Part shown: in pieces, positions 48,501 through 58,196 of the stretch
Layout: every line of letters begins with the position of its first letter
How positions within the stretch are numbered: the first letter of the stretch is position 1
NCBI GenBank assembly: GCA_016934395.1
Contig: JAFGSZ010000080.1
Location: forward strand, 1 to 64,000
Reading direction: 5' to 3'
Length of the DNA: 64,000 nucleotides
DNA from: Bacteroidales bacterium
Lineage (GTDB): Bacteria > Bacteroidota > Bacteroidia > Bacteroidales > UBA10428
Notes under the pieces: generated by a model
What the model was told of the DNA's origin: nothing
The model's database searches: none
Seen by the model: only the letters and a program-made list of their open reading frames with translations
Translations under genes and position numbers: made by a program

Positions 48501-50024
48501 TTAATGTTTAAAATGGCGCACTCCGGTAGTAACCATAGCCATTTGATGTGCATCACAATAATCGATAGAATCTTTGTCACGAATTGATCCGCCGGGTTGC
48601 ACAACTACATTGACACCCACCTTATTAGCTATCTCAACACAATCGGGAAACGGGAAAAAAGCATCAGAAGCCATAACCCCTCCTTCAAGTACAAATCCAA
48701 AATTTCGCGCTTTTTCAATAGCCTGTTTTAATGCATCCACACGTGATGTTTGTCCGACACCACTAGCCATAAGCTGCTTATTTTTTACGAGTACTATAGT
48801 ATTTGATTTTGAATGTTTAACCAGTTTATTTGCAAACTCCAAATCTGAATATTCCTCTTTTGTAGGTTTTCTTTTGGTAACCGGGGTCATCTGATTTGAA
48901 AATTCCATGCTGATATCCCTGTCTTGCTCAATAATTCCATGGAGCATTGTTCGATGTTGAACAATGGGAAGATCAATGTTCTTACGAATTAAAATAATCC
49001 GGTTTTTTTTCTTTTTTAAAATTTCCAGGGCTCCATCTGCATAAGATGGGGCGATAATTACTTCAAAAAACAACTTGTCTATTTCACCGGCAGTTTCTGC
49101 ATCTACTTCTCTGTTGGTAATAAGGATACCTCCAAAAGCCGAAACCGGATCACCTGCCAGGGCATCTTTCCAGGTATCAATTAATTTTTCTCGAGAAGCT
49201 GTACCACAGGCATTATTGTGTTTTAAAACAGCAAATGTAGTTTCCGTAAAATCATCTATCAAATATACTGCTGCTTCAATATCCAACAGGTTGTTATAGG
49301 AAATTTCCTTACCATGAATCTGGTCGAATAACTTCGACAAATCTCCGTAAAATGTCCCTTTTTGATGTGGATTTTCACCATACCTTAATGTTTTTGCCCC
49401 CAAAACGCTTGTTTTAAAAGCTTTTATTTCCAGATTTTTATTGAAGTAATTAAAAATTGCCGTATCATAATCGGAAGAAATATTAAATGCTTGCGCAGCC
49501 AGACGCTTGCGGTCATCTAAACTGGTTTTTCCCTGGTTATTTAATATTGACAACAGATCGGCATATTGGGCCTGGGAAGGAATTATAACCACATCCTTAA
49601 AGTTTTTTGCAGCAGCCCGAATCAAGGATATACCCCCGATATCTATTTTCTCAATTATCAACTCTTCATTGGCACCCGAAGCTAAAGTTTCCTGAAATGG
49701 ATAAAGATCCACAACCACGAGGTCGATCTCTGGAATCTGGTATTTTTCAAGTTGCTCACCATCCGATTTGTTTTCACGCCGGGAGAGAATTCCCCCGAAA
49801 ACTTTTGGATGTAATGTTTTAACGCGGCCACCCAAAATGGAAGGATAACTTGTAATATCTTCAACAGCAATTACCTTTACACCCTGCTCTTCTATAAATT
49901 CTTTTGTTCCCCCTGTAGACAATATAGTTATATTTAATTCAGAAAGCTTTTTAATTATTTCTTCAAGATTGGTTTTGTGATATACTGAAATAAGGGCGGT
50001 TTTAATTTTTTTTTGGTCACTCAT
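48501..50024 (-). CDS. purH: Bifunctional AICAR transformylase / IMP cyclohydrolase
   Basis: This is a 507-residue enzyme that performs the last two steps of IMP synthesis. The N-terminal cyclohydrolase (about 1-200) shows ILSTGGTKEFIEEQG and ILGGRVKTLHPKVFGGIL. The C-terminal formyltransferase shows LRYGENPHQKGTFYG, KHNNACGTASREKLIDTW, DPVSAFGGILI and the final VQPGGSIRDKDSIDYCD. Length is normal for bacterial PurH. Confidence 0.96.
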   Translation of the reverse strand: MSDQKKIKTALISVYHKTNLEEIIKKLSELNITILSTGGTKEFIEEQGVKVIAVEDITSYPSILGGRVKTLHPKVFGGILSRRENKSDGEQLEKYQIPEIDLVVVDLYPFQETLASGANEELIIEKIDIGGISLIRAAAKNFKDVVIIPSQAQYADLLSILNNQGKTSLDDRKRLAAQAFNISSDYDTAIFNYFNKNLEIKAFKTSVLGAKTLRYGENPHQKGTFYGDLSKLFDQIHGKEISYNNLLDIEAAVYLIDDFTETTFAVLKHNNACGTASREKLIDTWKDALAGDPVSAFGGILITNREVDAETAGEIDKLFFEVIIAPSYADGALEILKKKKNRIILIRKNIDLPIVQHRTMLHGIIEQDRDISMEFSNQMTPVTKRKPTKEEYSDLEFANKLVKHSKSNTIVLVKNKQLMASGVGQTSRVDALKQAIEKARNFGFVLEGGVMASDAFFPFPDCVEIANKVGVNVVVQPGGSIRDKDSIDYCDAHQMAMVTTGVRHFKH

Positions 50025-50107
50025 TTAATAAATTTGTTTTAAGCGGTTAAAAATATTGTAAAGATTGTTAAAATTAATGTTTAGAATGGTATAAATGAAC
50101 TCTTTTG

Positions 50108-50115
50108 TATATTTG
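50108..50115 (+). promoter_or_regulatory. -7 box of the permease gene
   Basis: TATATTTG is a perfect TAnnTTTG and ends 41 bp before the ATG at 50157. The -33 element is not clear; the nearest candidate (TTTA, 50080-50083) is spaced slightly too far. Confidence 0.4.
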
Positions 50116-50156
50116 TTATCACAACATCAAAAATAATTGAAAATTTAAAAAATTAC

Positions 50157-51413
50157 ATGCAACTTCTCTATATATTAAAAGAAAGTTTTCGATTTGCTTT
50201 TAAAACCATTTCGACCAATAAACTGCGTACCTTATTGTCTTTATTAGGGATTACTATCGGAATTTTCGCCATAATTTCAGTTTTCACTATTATTGATTCC
50301 CTGGAATCGAATATTCGCACCAGTCTTTCTGCTTTTGGTGATGATATTATTTATGTTGAAAAATGGCCCTGGGCTCCGGAAGATGGTCAGGAATACGCGT
50401 GGTGGAAATACCTGAACAGGCCCTTTCCCACTGTTCGTGAGTATTCAGAATTAAAACGCAGGCTAAAGAGCGCACGTTCAATTAATTTTTTTGCTGCCAC
50501 ATCCAAAACCCTTAAATACAAAAATAATTCTGCAGAAAATGTTGAAATCTGGGGAGCCGGTGAAGATTTTGAGAAGAATCGTTCCTTAGACATTGAGAGG
50601 GGAAGATATTTTACTCCATATGAGGTAAGGCATGGAAAAAACCAGGCCATTATCGGAAGTGAAGTAGCTTCCGAACTTTTTCAGAATGAAGATCCTATGG
50701 GTAAGGTCATTAAAGTATATGGAAAGAAGCTAACCATAATCGGGGTCCTGGCAAAAGAGGGAAAATCTGTTTTCGGAGGAGGGAGCCTCGATAAAAATCT
50801 TCTTGTACCTCTGAATTTCTTAGCCACCATAGCAAATTTTCGGGATGAACGTGCAAGTCCGATGATTTGGGTACGCGCTGCAGAAGGTGTTAACCTCATT
50901 GAACTAAAAGAAGAAGTCCGCGGGGCGATGCGGGCTATACGAACACTCAGACCTTCAGAGGATGATAATTTCGCTTTAAATCAGACCAGTGTAATCTCAC
51001 AGGGAATTAACCAGATTTTTAAAGTAATTAATATTGCCGGCGGATTTATTGGTATTTTTTCTGTACTTGTTGGAGCTTTTGGCATAGCCAATATTATGTT
51101 TGTTTCCGTAAAGGAACGTACCAATATCATTGGAATACAAAAGGCCATCGGCGCAAAAAGAAATTATATTTTGTTCGAGGTGCTTTATGAGTCTGTTATA
51201 CTTTCGCTTTTAGGTGGAATACTGGGCTTGATGCTAATTTATATCGGGACTCTTATTGTGGGTGCTACTACTGATTTTACGATTTATCTTACAGCGGGAA
51301 ATATAATCCTGGGTATAATGATCTCTACTGTTGTAGGAATTATTTCAGGATTTGCACCGGCTTTTTATGCAGCACGCTTAGATCCGGTTGTTGCTATTCA
51401 TACTACGTTTTAG
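50157..51413 (+). CDS. MacB-like ABC transporter permease
   Basis: This is a 418-residue membrane protein. One N-terminal helix (KLRTLLSLLGITIGIFAIISVF, about 20-45) precedes a large periplasmic core domain (about 50-280), and three C-terminal helices follow in the FtsX-like domain (IFSVLVGAFGIANIMFVSVKERT and onwards). This is the type VII/MacB fold, usually driven by a separate ATPase. No ATPase gene lies nearby, so its partner must be encoded elsewhere. Substrate unknown. It is convergent with mgtE, only 7 bp apart. Confidence 0.9.
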   Translation: MQLLYILKESFRFAFKTISTNKLRTLLSLLGITIGIFAIISVFTIIDSLESNIRTSLSAFGDDIIYVEKWPWAPEDGQEYAWWKYLNRPFPTVREYSELKRRLKSARSINFFAATSKTLKYKNNSAENVEIWGAGEDFEKNRSLDIERGRYFTPYEVRHGKNQAIIGSEVASELFQNEDPMGKVIKVYGKKLTIIGVLAKEGKSVFGGGSLDKNLLVPLNFLATIANFRDERASPMIWVRAAEGVNLIELKEEVRGAMRAIRTLRPSEDDNFALNQTSVISQGINQIFKVINIAGGFIGIFSVLVGAFGIANIMFVSVKERTNIIGIQKAIGAKRNYILFEVLYESVILSLLGGILGLMLIYIGTLIVGATTDFTIYLTAGNIILGIMISTVVGIISGFAPAFYAARLDPVVAIHTTF

Positions 51414-51420
51414 TTGTTTT

Positions 51421-52779
51421 TTAAAATATTCCATAAAACATCCGGGCAATTCCGAGGTATATAAGTAATCCGGTAATATCATTTATTGTTGTAATAAATG
51501 GCCCCGTGGCCAGGGCCGGATCAATTTTAAACCGGTCTAACATCATTGGAATAAATGTTCCGAATACAGATGCAAAAATAATAACCGAAAATAAGGCCGC
51601 ACTAACGGAAACAGTCAATGCCAGAGAATCTGTAAACAGAAGATTATAAATCAACAATAAACCCGCAAGAATAAACCCGTTAATAAATGCAACAGATAAT
51701 TCTTTTACCAGCTTTTTCCAGGTGCTTTGCAAATCCAGCGCGTTGCTGGCAATACTCTGCACCACAATAGCTGAAGACTGAACACCCACATTTCCTGCCA
51801 TAGCAGCAATCAGCGGAATAAAAAAAGCCATATGCGGATCGATCATTATATCTTTTTCAAAAATGCTAATCACCCGGGCACCGAGAATACCACCGCATAA
51901 ACCGATAAACAACCAGGGAATGCGGGCTCTGGTGAGCAAAAAGATTTTATCAGAGGGTTCCACATCTTCTGTAATCCCGGAAATTAACTGATAATCCTTT
52001 TCCGCTTCTTCTTTCATAACGTCCACAACATCATCGATGGTAATTCTTCCCACAAGTCTTCCAATTTGATCAATAACCGGTAATACCACCAAATCGTATT
52101 TATTCATAATTACAGCCACTTCTTCTGAAGGGGTGTCGGTTCGGACTGAAATTACATTTTCGTTACAGATATTTTTAACTATAGAGTTCGGCCTGCTAAG
52201 CAGCATGCGTTTTAATGAAACTGTTCCTTTTAAAATATCATCATCTGTAACGGCATACACATAATAAATCTCATCTACCTCGGCGGCCTGTTTTCTCATT
52301 TCACGGATGCACTGCACCATATTCCAGTTTTCATTTACTTTTATCAGCTCTTTGGCCATTAGTCCGCCGGCAGAATCCTCATCATACCCTAATAAATCTA
52401 CAATATCCCCTGCCTGTTCAACATCAGCAATATTTGATAAAACTTCCTGCTGTTTCTTTTCGGATAAAACTCCGATAATATCTGCAGCATCATCAGAATC
52501 CATTTCATTTATAAACTGCCTGGCGATAGTTTTTCCCGATAGAACCTTTAGAAATTCCTCTCTTTCTGCCTCTTCCATTTCGATTAGAACATCCGCAGCA
52601 ACCACTTTATCAAGCATCAGATAAATAAATTTGGCTTCTTCGATATCCAACTCACCATATAATTCTGCAATATCGGCAGGATGCAGGTTCTGGATCATTT
52701 TATGAGCTGCCTGTTTATCTTTTTTTTCAATATTATCCCTGAGTTCGTCAAGGAATTCTCGGGTTAATTCAATATGCAT
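51421..52779 (-). CDS. mgtE: Magnesium transporter MgtE
   Basis: This is a 452-residue Mg2+ channel/transporter. The order is an N-terminal helical MgtE_N domain (about 1-130), paired CBS domains (about 130-260, with PSEEVAVIMNKYDLVVLPVID and VGRITIDDVVDVMKEEAEKD), and five C-terminal helices (RIPWLFIGLCGGILGARVISI, MAGNVGVQSSAI, PFITTINDITGLLIYLG). Mg2+ sensing by the cytosolic domains is known for the family. It follows rsmA by 19 bp on the same strand; no riboswitch is visible. Confidence 0.95.
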   Translation of the reverse strand: MHIELTREFLDELRDNIEKKDKQAAHKMIQNLHPADIAELYGELDIEEAKFIYLMLDKVVAADVLIEMEEAEREEFLKVLSGKTIARQFINEMDSDDAADIIGVLSEKKQQEVLSNIADVEQAGDIVDLLGYDEDSAGGLMAKELIKVNENWNMVQCIREMRKQAAEVDEIYYVYAVTDDDILKGTVSLKRMLLSRPNSIVKNICNENVISVRTDTPSEEVAVIMNKYDLVVLPVIDQIGRLVGRITIDDVVDVMKEEAEKDYQLISGITEDVEPSDKIFLLTRARIPWLFIGLCGGILGARVISIFEKDIMIDPHMAFFIPLIAAMAGNVGVQSSAIVVQSIASNALDLQSTWKKLVKELSVAFINGFILAGLLLIYNLLFTDSLALTVSVSAALFSVIIFASVFGTFIPMMLDRFKIDPALATGPFITTINDITGLLIYLGIARMFYGIF

Positions 52780-52798
52780 AGTGCTTTAATTGAGTTAA

Positions 52799-53581
52799 TT
52801 ATTGTTTTTGAATCAAATCTTCAACTAAATTAGTTAATTCGACAAATTCCGAAACAGAAAGTTGTTCCGGTCGTTTTTGAAAAATTGGATTTTCCGTTTC
52901 CGAATATATTAAAAATGATTTAAGGGAGTTCCTCAACATTTTTCTTCTTTGGTTAAATGCAAGCTTTACAACCTTAAAAAAAAGCTCTTCATTACATAAC
53001 AATTTTTCAACAGTATTCCGTTTAAGTTTAATCACTGCTGATATAACATTAGGCGGCGGAGTAAATACCTGCGGATTTACTGAAAAAAGGTATTCTACAT
53101 CAAAATAGGCTTTTAAGAATACACTTAAAATTCCATATGTTTTACTCCCCGGAGGCGCGGCAAGTCTTTCGGCCACTTCCTTCTGGATCATACATACCAC
53201 TTCAGTAACAGATGCTCTGTATTCCAGAATTTTAAAAAAAATCTGGCTGGAAATATTATATGGAAAATTACCTATAACACAAAATGGCATTGAAAATATT
53301 TCTATCAGGTTAAAATTTAAAAAATCTCCATGATGCAGACGATTATTTAAAGATGGAAATTTTTCGGCCAGGGTATCAATTGCTCTTTTGTCAATTTCAA
53401 TACAATGCAAATCAATATTACCATTGTTAAGCATTATCCCGGTAAGGATTCCGGTGCCGGGTCCTATTTCCAGAACATTTGTTTTTGAATATACCCCAAG
53501 GGCATTAACAATCTTATTCGCAATGTTACTGTCATGCAAAAAATGTTGGCCAAGACTCTTTTTGGGTTTAATTTCGCTCAT
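52799..53581 (-). CDS. rsmA: 16S rRNA dimethyladenosine transferase
   Basis: This is a 260-residue enzyme (KsgA) that dimethylates two adjacent adenosines near the 3' end of 16S rRNA. The N-terminal KKSLGQHFLHDSNIA, SAM motif NVLEIGPGTGILTGI and catalytic GNFPYNISSQI (the usual NLPY reads NFPY) identify it. The C-terminal RRKMLRNSLK helix is typical. It forms a two-gene unit with mgtE. Confidence 0.95.
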   Translation of the reverse strand: MSEIKPKKSLGQHFLHDSNIANKIVNALGVYSKTNVLEIGPGTGILTGIMLNNGNIDLHCIEIDKRAIDTLAEKFPSLNNRLHHGDFLNFNLIEIFSMPFCVIGNFPYNISSQIFFKILEYRASVTEVVCMIQKEVAERLAAPPGSKTYGILSVFLKAYFDVEYLFSVNPQVFTPPPNVISAVIKLKRNTVEKLLCNEELFFKVVKLAFNQRRKMLRNSLKSFLIYSETENPIFQKRPEQLSVSEFVELTNLVEDLIQKQ

Positions 53582-53595
53582 ATTAATACACTGAA

Positions 53596-53629
53596 TTTGG
53601 TAAAAATAAAAATTAATTTGTTATCCTTG
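53596..53629 (+). promoter_or_regulatory. Possible promoter of the PatB-like aminotransferase gene
   Basis: TTTG (53596-53599) and TATCCTTG (53622-53629, one mismatch to TAnnTTTG) are separated by 22 nt, 65 bp before the ATG at 53695. Confidence 0.35.
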
Positions 53630-53694
53630 CTTTATAGCTTTAATAATAACAAAATCAGAATAGTCTAATTGTTGATCTGTAACGAGACACTTAT

Positions 53695-54876
53695 ATGAAT
53701 TATAACTTTGATGAAATAATCAGCAGAGAGAATACCGCAAGTGTAAAATATGATTTAAGAAAGCAATATTTCGGTTATTCGGATGTTTTTCCGATGTGGG
53801 TTGCAGATATGGATTTTAAGACCCCAGACTTTATAATTAAAGCCATAAAAAAACGACTTGATCATGAAATTCTTGGGTATACCTACAGACCCGAATCATT
53901 TAACTCTTCTGTAGTAAATTGGATTAAAGACCGGCACAACTGGAAAATTAAAAAGGAATGGATCAGTTTTTCACCCGGAATAGTCCCTGCCATCAACCTG
54001 ATTATACTTGCCCTGACTGAACCCGGAGATAAAATAATTGTACAACAACCTGTATACTTCCCTTTTTTTTCTGCCATAAAAAATCATGGACGGGTAGTGG
54101 TGAATAATCCTCTCACTCTCCGGGATGACCGGTATATTATGGATTTTGAAGATTTAAAAAGCAAAATCGATAAAGATGTTAAAATGCTGATTTTATGCAA
54201 TCCGCATAATCCAACCGGAAATGTATGGAAAAAGGAAGAGCTCGAACAACTGGCTAAAATATGTATTGAAAACAATATTCTTATAGTATCAGATGAGATC
54301 CATTCTGATCTGGTTTATGAAAAATTCAGGCATACTCCCCTGGCATCACTTTCAGAAGAAATTTCACAACAGGTTATTTCATGTTATGCGCCAAGTAAAA
54401 CCTTTAATCTTGCCGGCCTATCCACCTCAGTAATTGTATGCGCTAATCCGGATATTTTAAAACGATATAATAAAACTCTAGATGATATTCATGTAGGATC
54501 GGGAAATATTTTTGGGATGGTTGCACTTGAAGCGGCATATAACGGAGGAAAGGAATGGCTTGAAGCTCTGCTGGCCTATCTGCAAAAAAATGTTGCCTTT
54601 ATTAAAAGTTATTTTGAAGAAAACATACCAAAAATAAAACTTATTCCTCCTGAATCTACGTATATGGTATGGCTGGATTGCAGACAACTTAATTTATATA
54701 AAGAAGAATTAAAGAATTTTATGTTAAAAGAAGCCAAAATCGGACTTAGTGACGGGCCAATATTTGGCGCTGAAGGTATTGGATTTCAGCGGATGAATAT
54801 TGCATGTCCCAAGATTTTACTTGAAGAAGCCATTACAAACTTGTATCTTGCACTAAAAAGAATACATAAAATTTAA
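53695..54876 (+). CDS. PatB/MalY-type PLP-dependent aminotransferase or C-S lyase
   Basis: This is a 393-residue fold-type I PLP enzyme. It starts YNFDEIISRENTASVKYD, then VFPMWVADMDFKTPD as in cystathionine beta-lyases of the PatB/MalY group. PLP contacts are CNPHNPTGN and SDEIHSDLVY, and the Schiff-base lysine is in CYAPSKTFNLAGLSTS. It likely cleaves cystathionine or cysteine conjugates; an aminotransferase role is also possible. Monocistronic. Confidence 0.9.
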   Translation: MNYNFDEIISRENTASVKYDLRKQYFGYSDVFPMWVADMDFKTPDFIIKAIKKRLDHEILGYTYRPESFNSSVVNWIKDRHNWKIKKEWISFSPGIVPAINLIILALTEPGDKIIVQQPVYFPFFSAIKNHGRVVVNNPLTLRDDRYIMDFEDLKSKIDKDVKMLILCNPHNPTGNVWKKEELEQLAKICIENNILIVSDEIHSDLVYEKFRHTPLASLSEEISQQVISCYAPSKTFNLAGLSTSVIVCANPDILKRYNKTLDDIHVGSGNIFGMVALEAAYNGGKEWLEALLAYLQKNVAFIKSYFEENIPKIKLIPPESTYMVWLDCRQLNLYKEELKNFMLKEAKIGLSDGPIFGAEGIGFQRMNIACPKILLEEAITNLYLALKRIHKI

Positions 54877-54975
54877 TAATTCATTAAATTATTTTTTAAA
54901 TTGCCCTGATATCATAATTATAAAAAAAGTTCTTAAATTAGAAATCCGGGCTAATCATTCAATTTTATATAGGAT

Positions 54976-56646
54976 ATGAAATTAAAAATTGCAGCTAAAA
55001 TAGGTATCGGTTACGGAATAATGACCTTGGCGCTAATTATTAATGCATTACTCACGAATAATGCATTAAGAAACAACCGAGAAGTAAATCAGAATATCAC
55101 GGATGTTTACACTCCTTCACTGGAATTTATTAATGATTTGTATTCCCGCATTAGCGATTCAAGAATGTTAATTAAATCCTGGGTATTTATAGATAAAATA
55201 TCAGATACTCCTGATAAACTTCGGCTTAAAAGCCTACATGAAATACAATATCCGGAATTGCACGATACGTTGCAATATTACAGCCAATTCTGGTCTGCAG
55301 AACAAAAGGAAACTCTGGGAAATATCGATGCTGCCATCAACGATACCCTGTTCCCTCTGCATAATTATGTGATGGAACAATTAAGTTCATTTGAAAGTTA
55401 TGATGATCCCTTTATAGTTTTCGAAGTTACACCAATGACTGAAGAAGGCGGAGATATTATGGTCTTAACCCAAAAAATACTTGACCAGATTTCGTCCTTT
55501 CAGCAAGAACTCGAAGAAATTACCAATAAGGCCAGAGCGGAGATGGTAAAATCTTTCGACAATTTCAGAACATTTATTTTCCTCATGGGTTTTGGAATGG
55601 TGTTAGCAGCTATAATCATTGGATATATTACTATTCAATCACTGGTAAATCCGATAAATAATACTAAAAATATCCTGCTGCAAATGAGTAAAGGAATTTT
55701 ACCAGAAGATAATCTTAAGGAAGGAAGTGATGAAACCGGACAAATGGCAAAAGCATTAAATATGCTCATCAGAAGCCTGAAAGAAATATCGAATTTTGCA
55801 ATTGAGATTGGTAAAGGTAATTTTAAGAGTGAATTCCAGCCTCTGAGCGAAGATGATGCTTTGGGAAATTCATTGCTTGAAATGCGCGAGGAATTGAATA
55901 AAGCCTCGAATGAAGAAGAAAAGCGTAAAGTTGAAGACAGTCATAGAAACTGGGCCTCCCAGGGAGTTGCACAGTTTAGTGATATCCTTAGAAAAAATGT
56001 GGACGATATTGAAGAATTATCCTATAATATTATCAGTAATCTTGTACAATATACAAATTCTAACCAGGGCGGAATATTTATTTTAAATGATAATGATCCT
56101 GGTAGTTTATTCCTTGAGATGACTGCATGTTATGCATTCGATCGAAGAAAATTTCTTGAGAAAAAAATTGAAATTGGTGAAGGGCTTGTCGGCAGATGTT
56201 ATCAGGAAAAAGAAAAAATATATCTTACAGACATCCCGAAAGATTATATAAAAATCACTTCAGGTTTAGGCGAGGATAATCCTAAAAGCTTATTGCTGGT
56301 ACCACTCATTTATAACGATCTTATTTATGGAATTATTGAAATAGCCTCTCTAAATCAGTATCAGGAATATGAAATTGAATTTATTGAACGTATTGCAGAA
56401 ATAATTGCCGCTACCATATCTACTGCAAAAAGTAATATACAAACAACTATCTTGTTGGAAAAATCTCAGCAACAGGCAGAAGAAATGGCAGCCCAGGAAG
56501 AAGAAATGCGGCAGAATATGGAAGAAATGCAGGCTACTCAGGAAGAATTACAACGAAAACAGGAAAGTATTATAAAAATTGCCGAAGAGGTATTTGAAGA
56601 AGAAGAAAAAATACGAGAATTTATTAAACGATACAAAGAGTTATAG
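54976..56646 (+). CDS. Membrane sensor with HAMP and GAF domains, no output domain
   Basis: This is a 556-residue protein. Membrane helix 1 (about 9-28) and helix 2 (about 197-222) flank a periplasmic all-helical domain of the four-helix-bundle type. A HAMP linker (about 223-275) and a helical connector lead to a GAF domain (about 345-490, TNSNQGGIFILND through GIIEIASLNQYQEYEIEFIERIAE). A C-terminal coiled coil rich in Glu, Gln and Met (about 490-556) ends the protein. No kinase, phosphatase, cyclase or methyl-accepting domain is present. The hydrogenase-like gene 73 bp downstream, also ending in a coiled coil, is the likely partner. Confidence 0.82.
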   Translation: MKLKIAAKIGIGYGIMTLALIINALLTNNALRNNREVNQNITDVYTPSLEFINDLYSRISDSRMLIKSWVFIDKISDTPDKLRLKSLHEIQYPELHDTLQYYSQFWSAEQKETLGNIDAAINDTLFPLHNYVMEQLSSFESYDDPFIVFEVTPMTEEGGDIMVLTQKILDQISSFQQELEEITNKARAEMVKSFDNFRTFIFLMGFGMVLAAIIIGYITIQSLVNPINNTKNILLQMSKGILPEDNLKEGSDETGQMAKALNMLIRSLKEISNFAIEIGKGNFKSEFQPLSEDDALGNSLLEMREELNKASNEEEKRKVEDSHRNWASQGVAQFSDILRKNVDDIEELSYNIISNLVQYTNSNQGGIFILNDNDPGSLFLEMTACYAFDRRKFLEKKIEIGEGLVGRCYQEKEKIYLTDIPKDYIKITSGLGEDNPKSLLLVPLIYNDLIYGIIEIASLNQYQEYEIEFIERIAEIIAATISTAKSNIQTTILLEKSQQQAEEMAAQEEEMRQNMEEMQATQEELQRKQESIIKIAEEVFEEEEKIREFIKRYKEL

Positions 56647-56719
56647 CTGTAAAAAATAAATTTATCATTAGTAGCCACATAAACGTTCTATTTTAGTTGT
56701 TTCATCTCTAATTTTATTT

Positions 56720-58165
56720 ATGGCCCTTCACCAGCTTATTTCAATTGATGAGGAAAAATGTGTAAACTGCCACCGTTGCATCTCTGCATGTCCAGTAAAA
56801 TTTCCTAACATCGGAACAAAAGATTTTATTGAATTAAACCACGATCTTTGTATCGGATGCGGAGCATGTATTAAAGTATGTACTCACGATGCACGATTTC
56901 CTGTAGATGATTTTACAGTTTCGATGGAAGCAATACAGAAAGGGGAAAAAGTAATCGCTATAATAGCGCCTGCGGTTGCTGCCAGTTTTCCGGATAATTA
57001 TTTAAACCTGAATGGCTGGCTAAAATCATTAGGTGTTGAAGCCTGTTTTGATGTTAGTTTTGGTGCCGAACTTACTGTAAAATCATATCTTGAATTTATT
57101 AAGACTAAAAAGCCAAATCTGGTAATTGCCCAGCCATGTCCGGCTATTGTAAACTATATACAGATTTATAAACCCGAATTAATACCCTATCTGGCTCCTG
57201 CAGACAGCCCCATGGTGCATGCAATGAAAATGATCCGAAAATACTATCCGGCTTATCAAAAGCACAAAATGATGGTGATTTCACCATGTATAGCGAAAAA
57301 AAGAGAATTTGAGGAAACCAAAACCGGGGATTTTAATGTTACAATTTATAGTCTGAAAAAGTTTTTTGAAAAAAATAATATCATCTTGCGCGATTACCCA
57401 CAAACCGATTACAACAATCATCCCGCAGAAAGAGCAGTTACATTTTCAAAACCCGGGGGACTGCTTGAAACAGTAGAAAGAGAAGTACCCGATATTAAAT
57501 ATAATTCCCGCAAAATTGAAGGAGTAGAAATAATCTACGAGTACCTCGATAAATTAGCTTCAAATCTTAAAGATCAGAAACATCCATTGCTAATCGATTG
57601 CCTGAATTGCGAACTTGGATGTAATGGAGGAACAGGTACTACTAACCAGGATAAATCACCGGATGAACTTGAATATTATATTAATAAACGAAGGGATGAA
57701 ATGAAAGCCCTTCATAAAACAGATGCTCAGAATCCCGGTTCGCTTGAAAAACTTAGAAAAAAAATTGACTCCTATTGGGAAAATAATTTATATACCAGGA
57801 CTTATAAAAATTTATCTGGTATTTTCTCTTCCGCTATAAACCAGCCCAAACAAAAAGATATCGATACCATTTTTAATTCGATGCATAAGTACGAAAAAGA
57901 AGACATAAAAAATTGTTCAAGCTGCGGATACAATGATTGCGAACTGATGTCTGTTGCAATTTTTAATAATCTGAATAAAAAAGAAAACTGTCACTTTTAT
58001 ATCCATCAGGAAAACGAAAGCCTTAAAGAAACTATGCAAGTTAAGCTTGCTGAACTCCAGGAGAAACAGCATGAAATGAAAAACCAAAAGACAGAAATGA
58101 TAGAAAAAGCTGAAGAGTTTTTGCAGGTACTTGAAAAATTACGTACTCTAAGTAAGAATATATAG
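56720..58165 (+). CDS. [FeFe]-hydrogenase-like iron-sulfur sensor protein
   Basis: This is a 481-residue protein. Two [4Fe-4S] ferredoxin motifs (C14-C17-C20-C24 and C44-C47-C50-C54) are followed by the large-subunit C-terminal domain of [FeFe] hydrogenases (about 77-330). H-cluster motifs are degenerate: PCP with C140 in place of the usual double-Cys TSCCP, SPCIAKKRE with C190, and NCELGCNGG with C297 and C301. A further Fe-S domain (NCSSCGYNDCELM...KKENC, about 395-425) and a C-terminal coiled coil end the protein. The layout resembles HydS-type H2 sensors, but there is no PAS or kinase domain. No maturation genes are in the window. Sensing of H2 or redox state is inferred. Confidence 0.85.
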   Translation: MALHQLISIDEEKCVNCHRCISACPVKFPNIGTKDFIELNHDLCIGCGACIKVCTHDARFPVDDFTVSMEAIQKGEKVIAIIAPAVAASFPDNYLNLNGWLKSLGVEACFDVSFGAELTVKSYLEFIKTKKPNLVIAQPCPAIVNYIQIYKPELIPYLAPADSPMVHAMKMIRKYYPAYQKHKMMVISPCIAKKREFEETKTGDFNVTIYSLKKFFEKNNIILRDYPQTDYNNHPAERAVTFSKPGGLLETVEREVPDIKYNSRKIEGVEIIYEYLDKLASNLKDQKHPLLIDCLNCELGCNGGTGTTNQDKSPDELEYYINKRRDEMKALHKTDAQNPGSLEKLRKKIDSYWENNLYTRTYKNLSGIFSSAINQPKQKDIDTIFNSMHKYEKEDIKNCSSCGYNDCELMSVAIFNNLNKKENCHFYIHQENESLKETMQVKLAELQEKQHEMKNQKTEMIEKAEEFLQVLEKLRTLSKNI

Positions 58166-58196
58166 TAAACACGTAAATTCCCAATAATTTTTTTTA

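Noticed and set aside
52780..52798. Mg2+ riboswitch before mgtE
   Set aside because: Only 19 bp separate rsmA and mgtE, too short for an M-box or similar leader.
56720..58165. Catalytic [FeFe] hydrogenase
   Set aside because: The H-cluster motifs are degenerate, no electron-transfer subunits or maturation genes are nearby, and the protein ends in a coiled coil.
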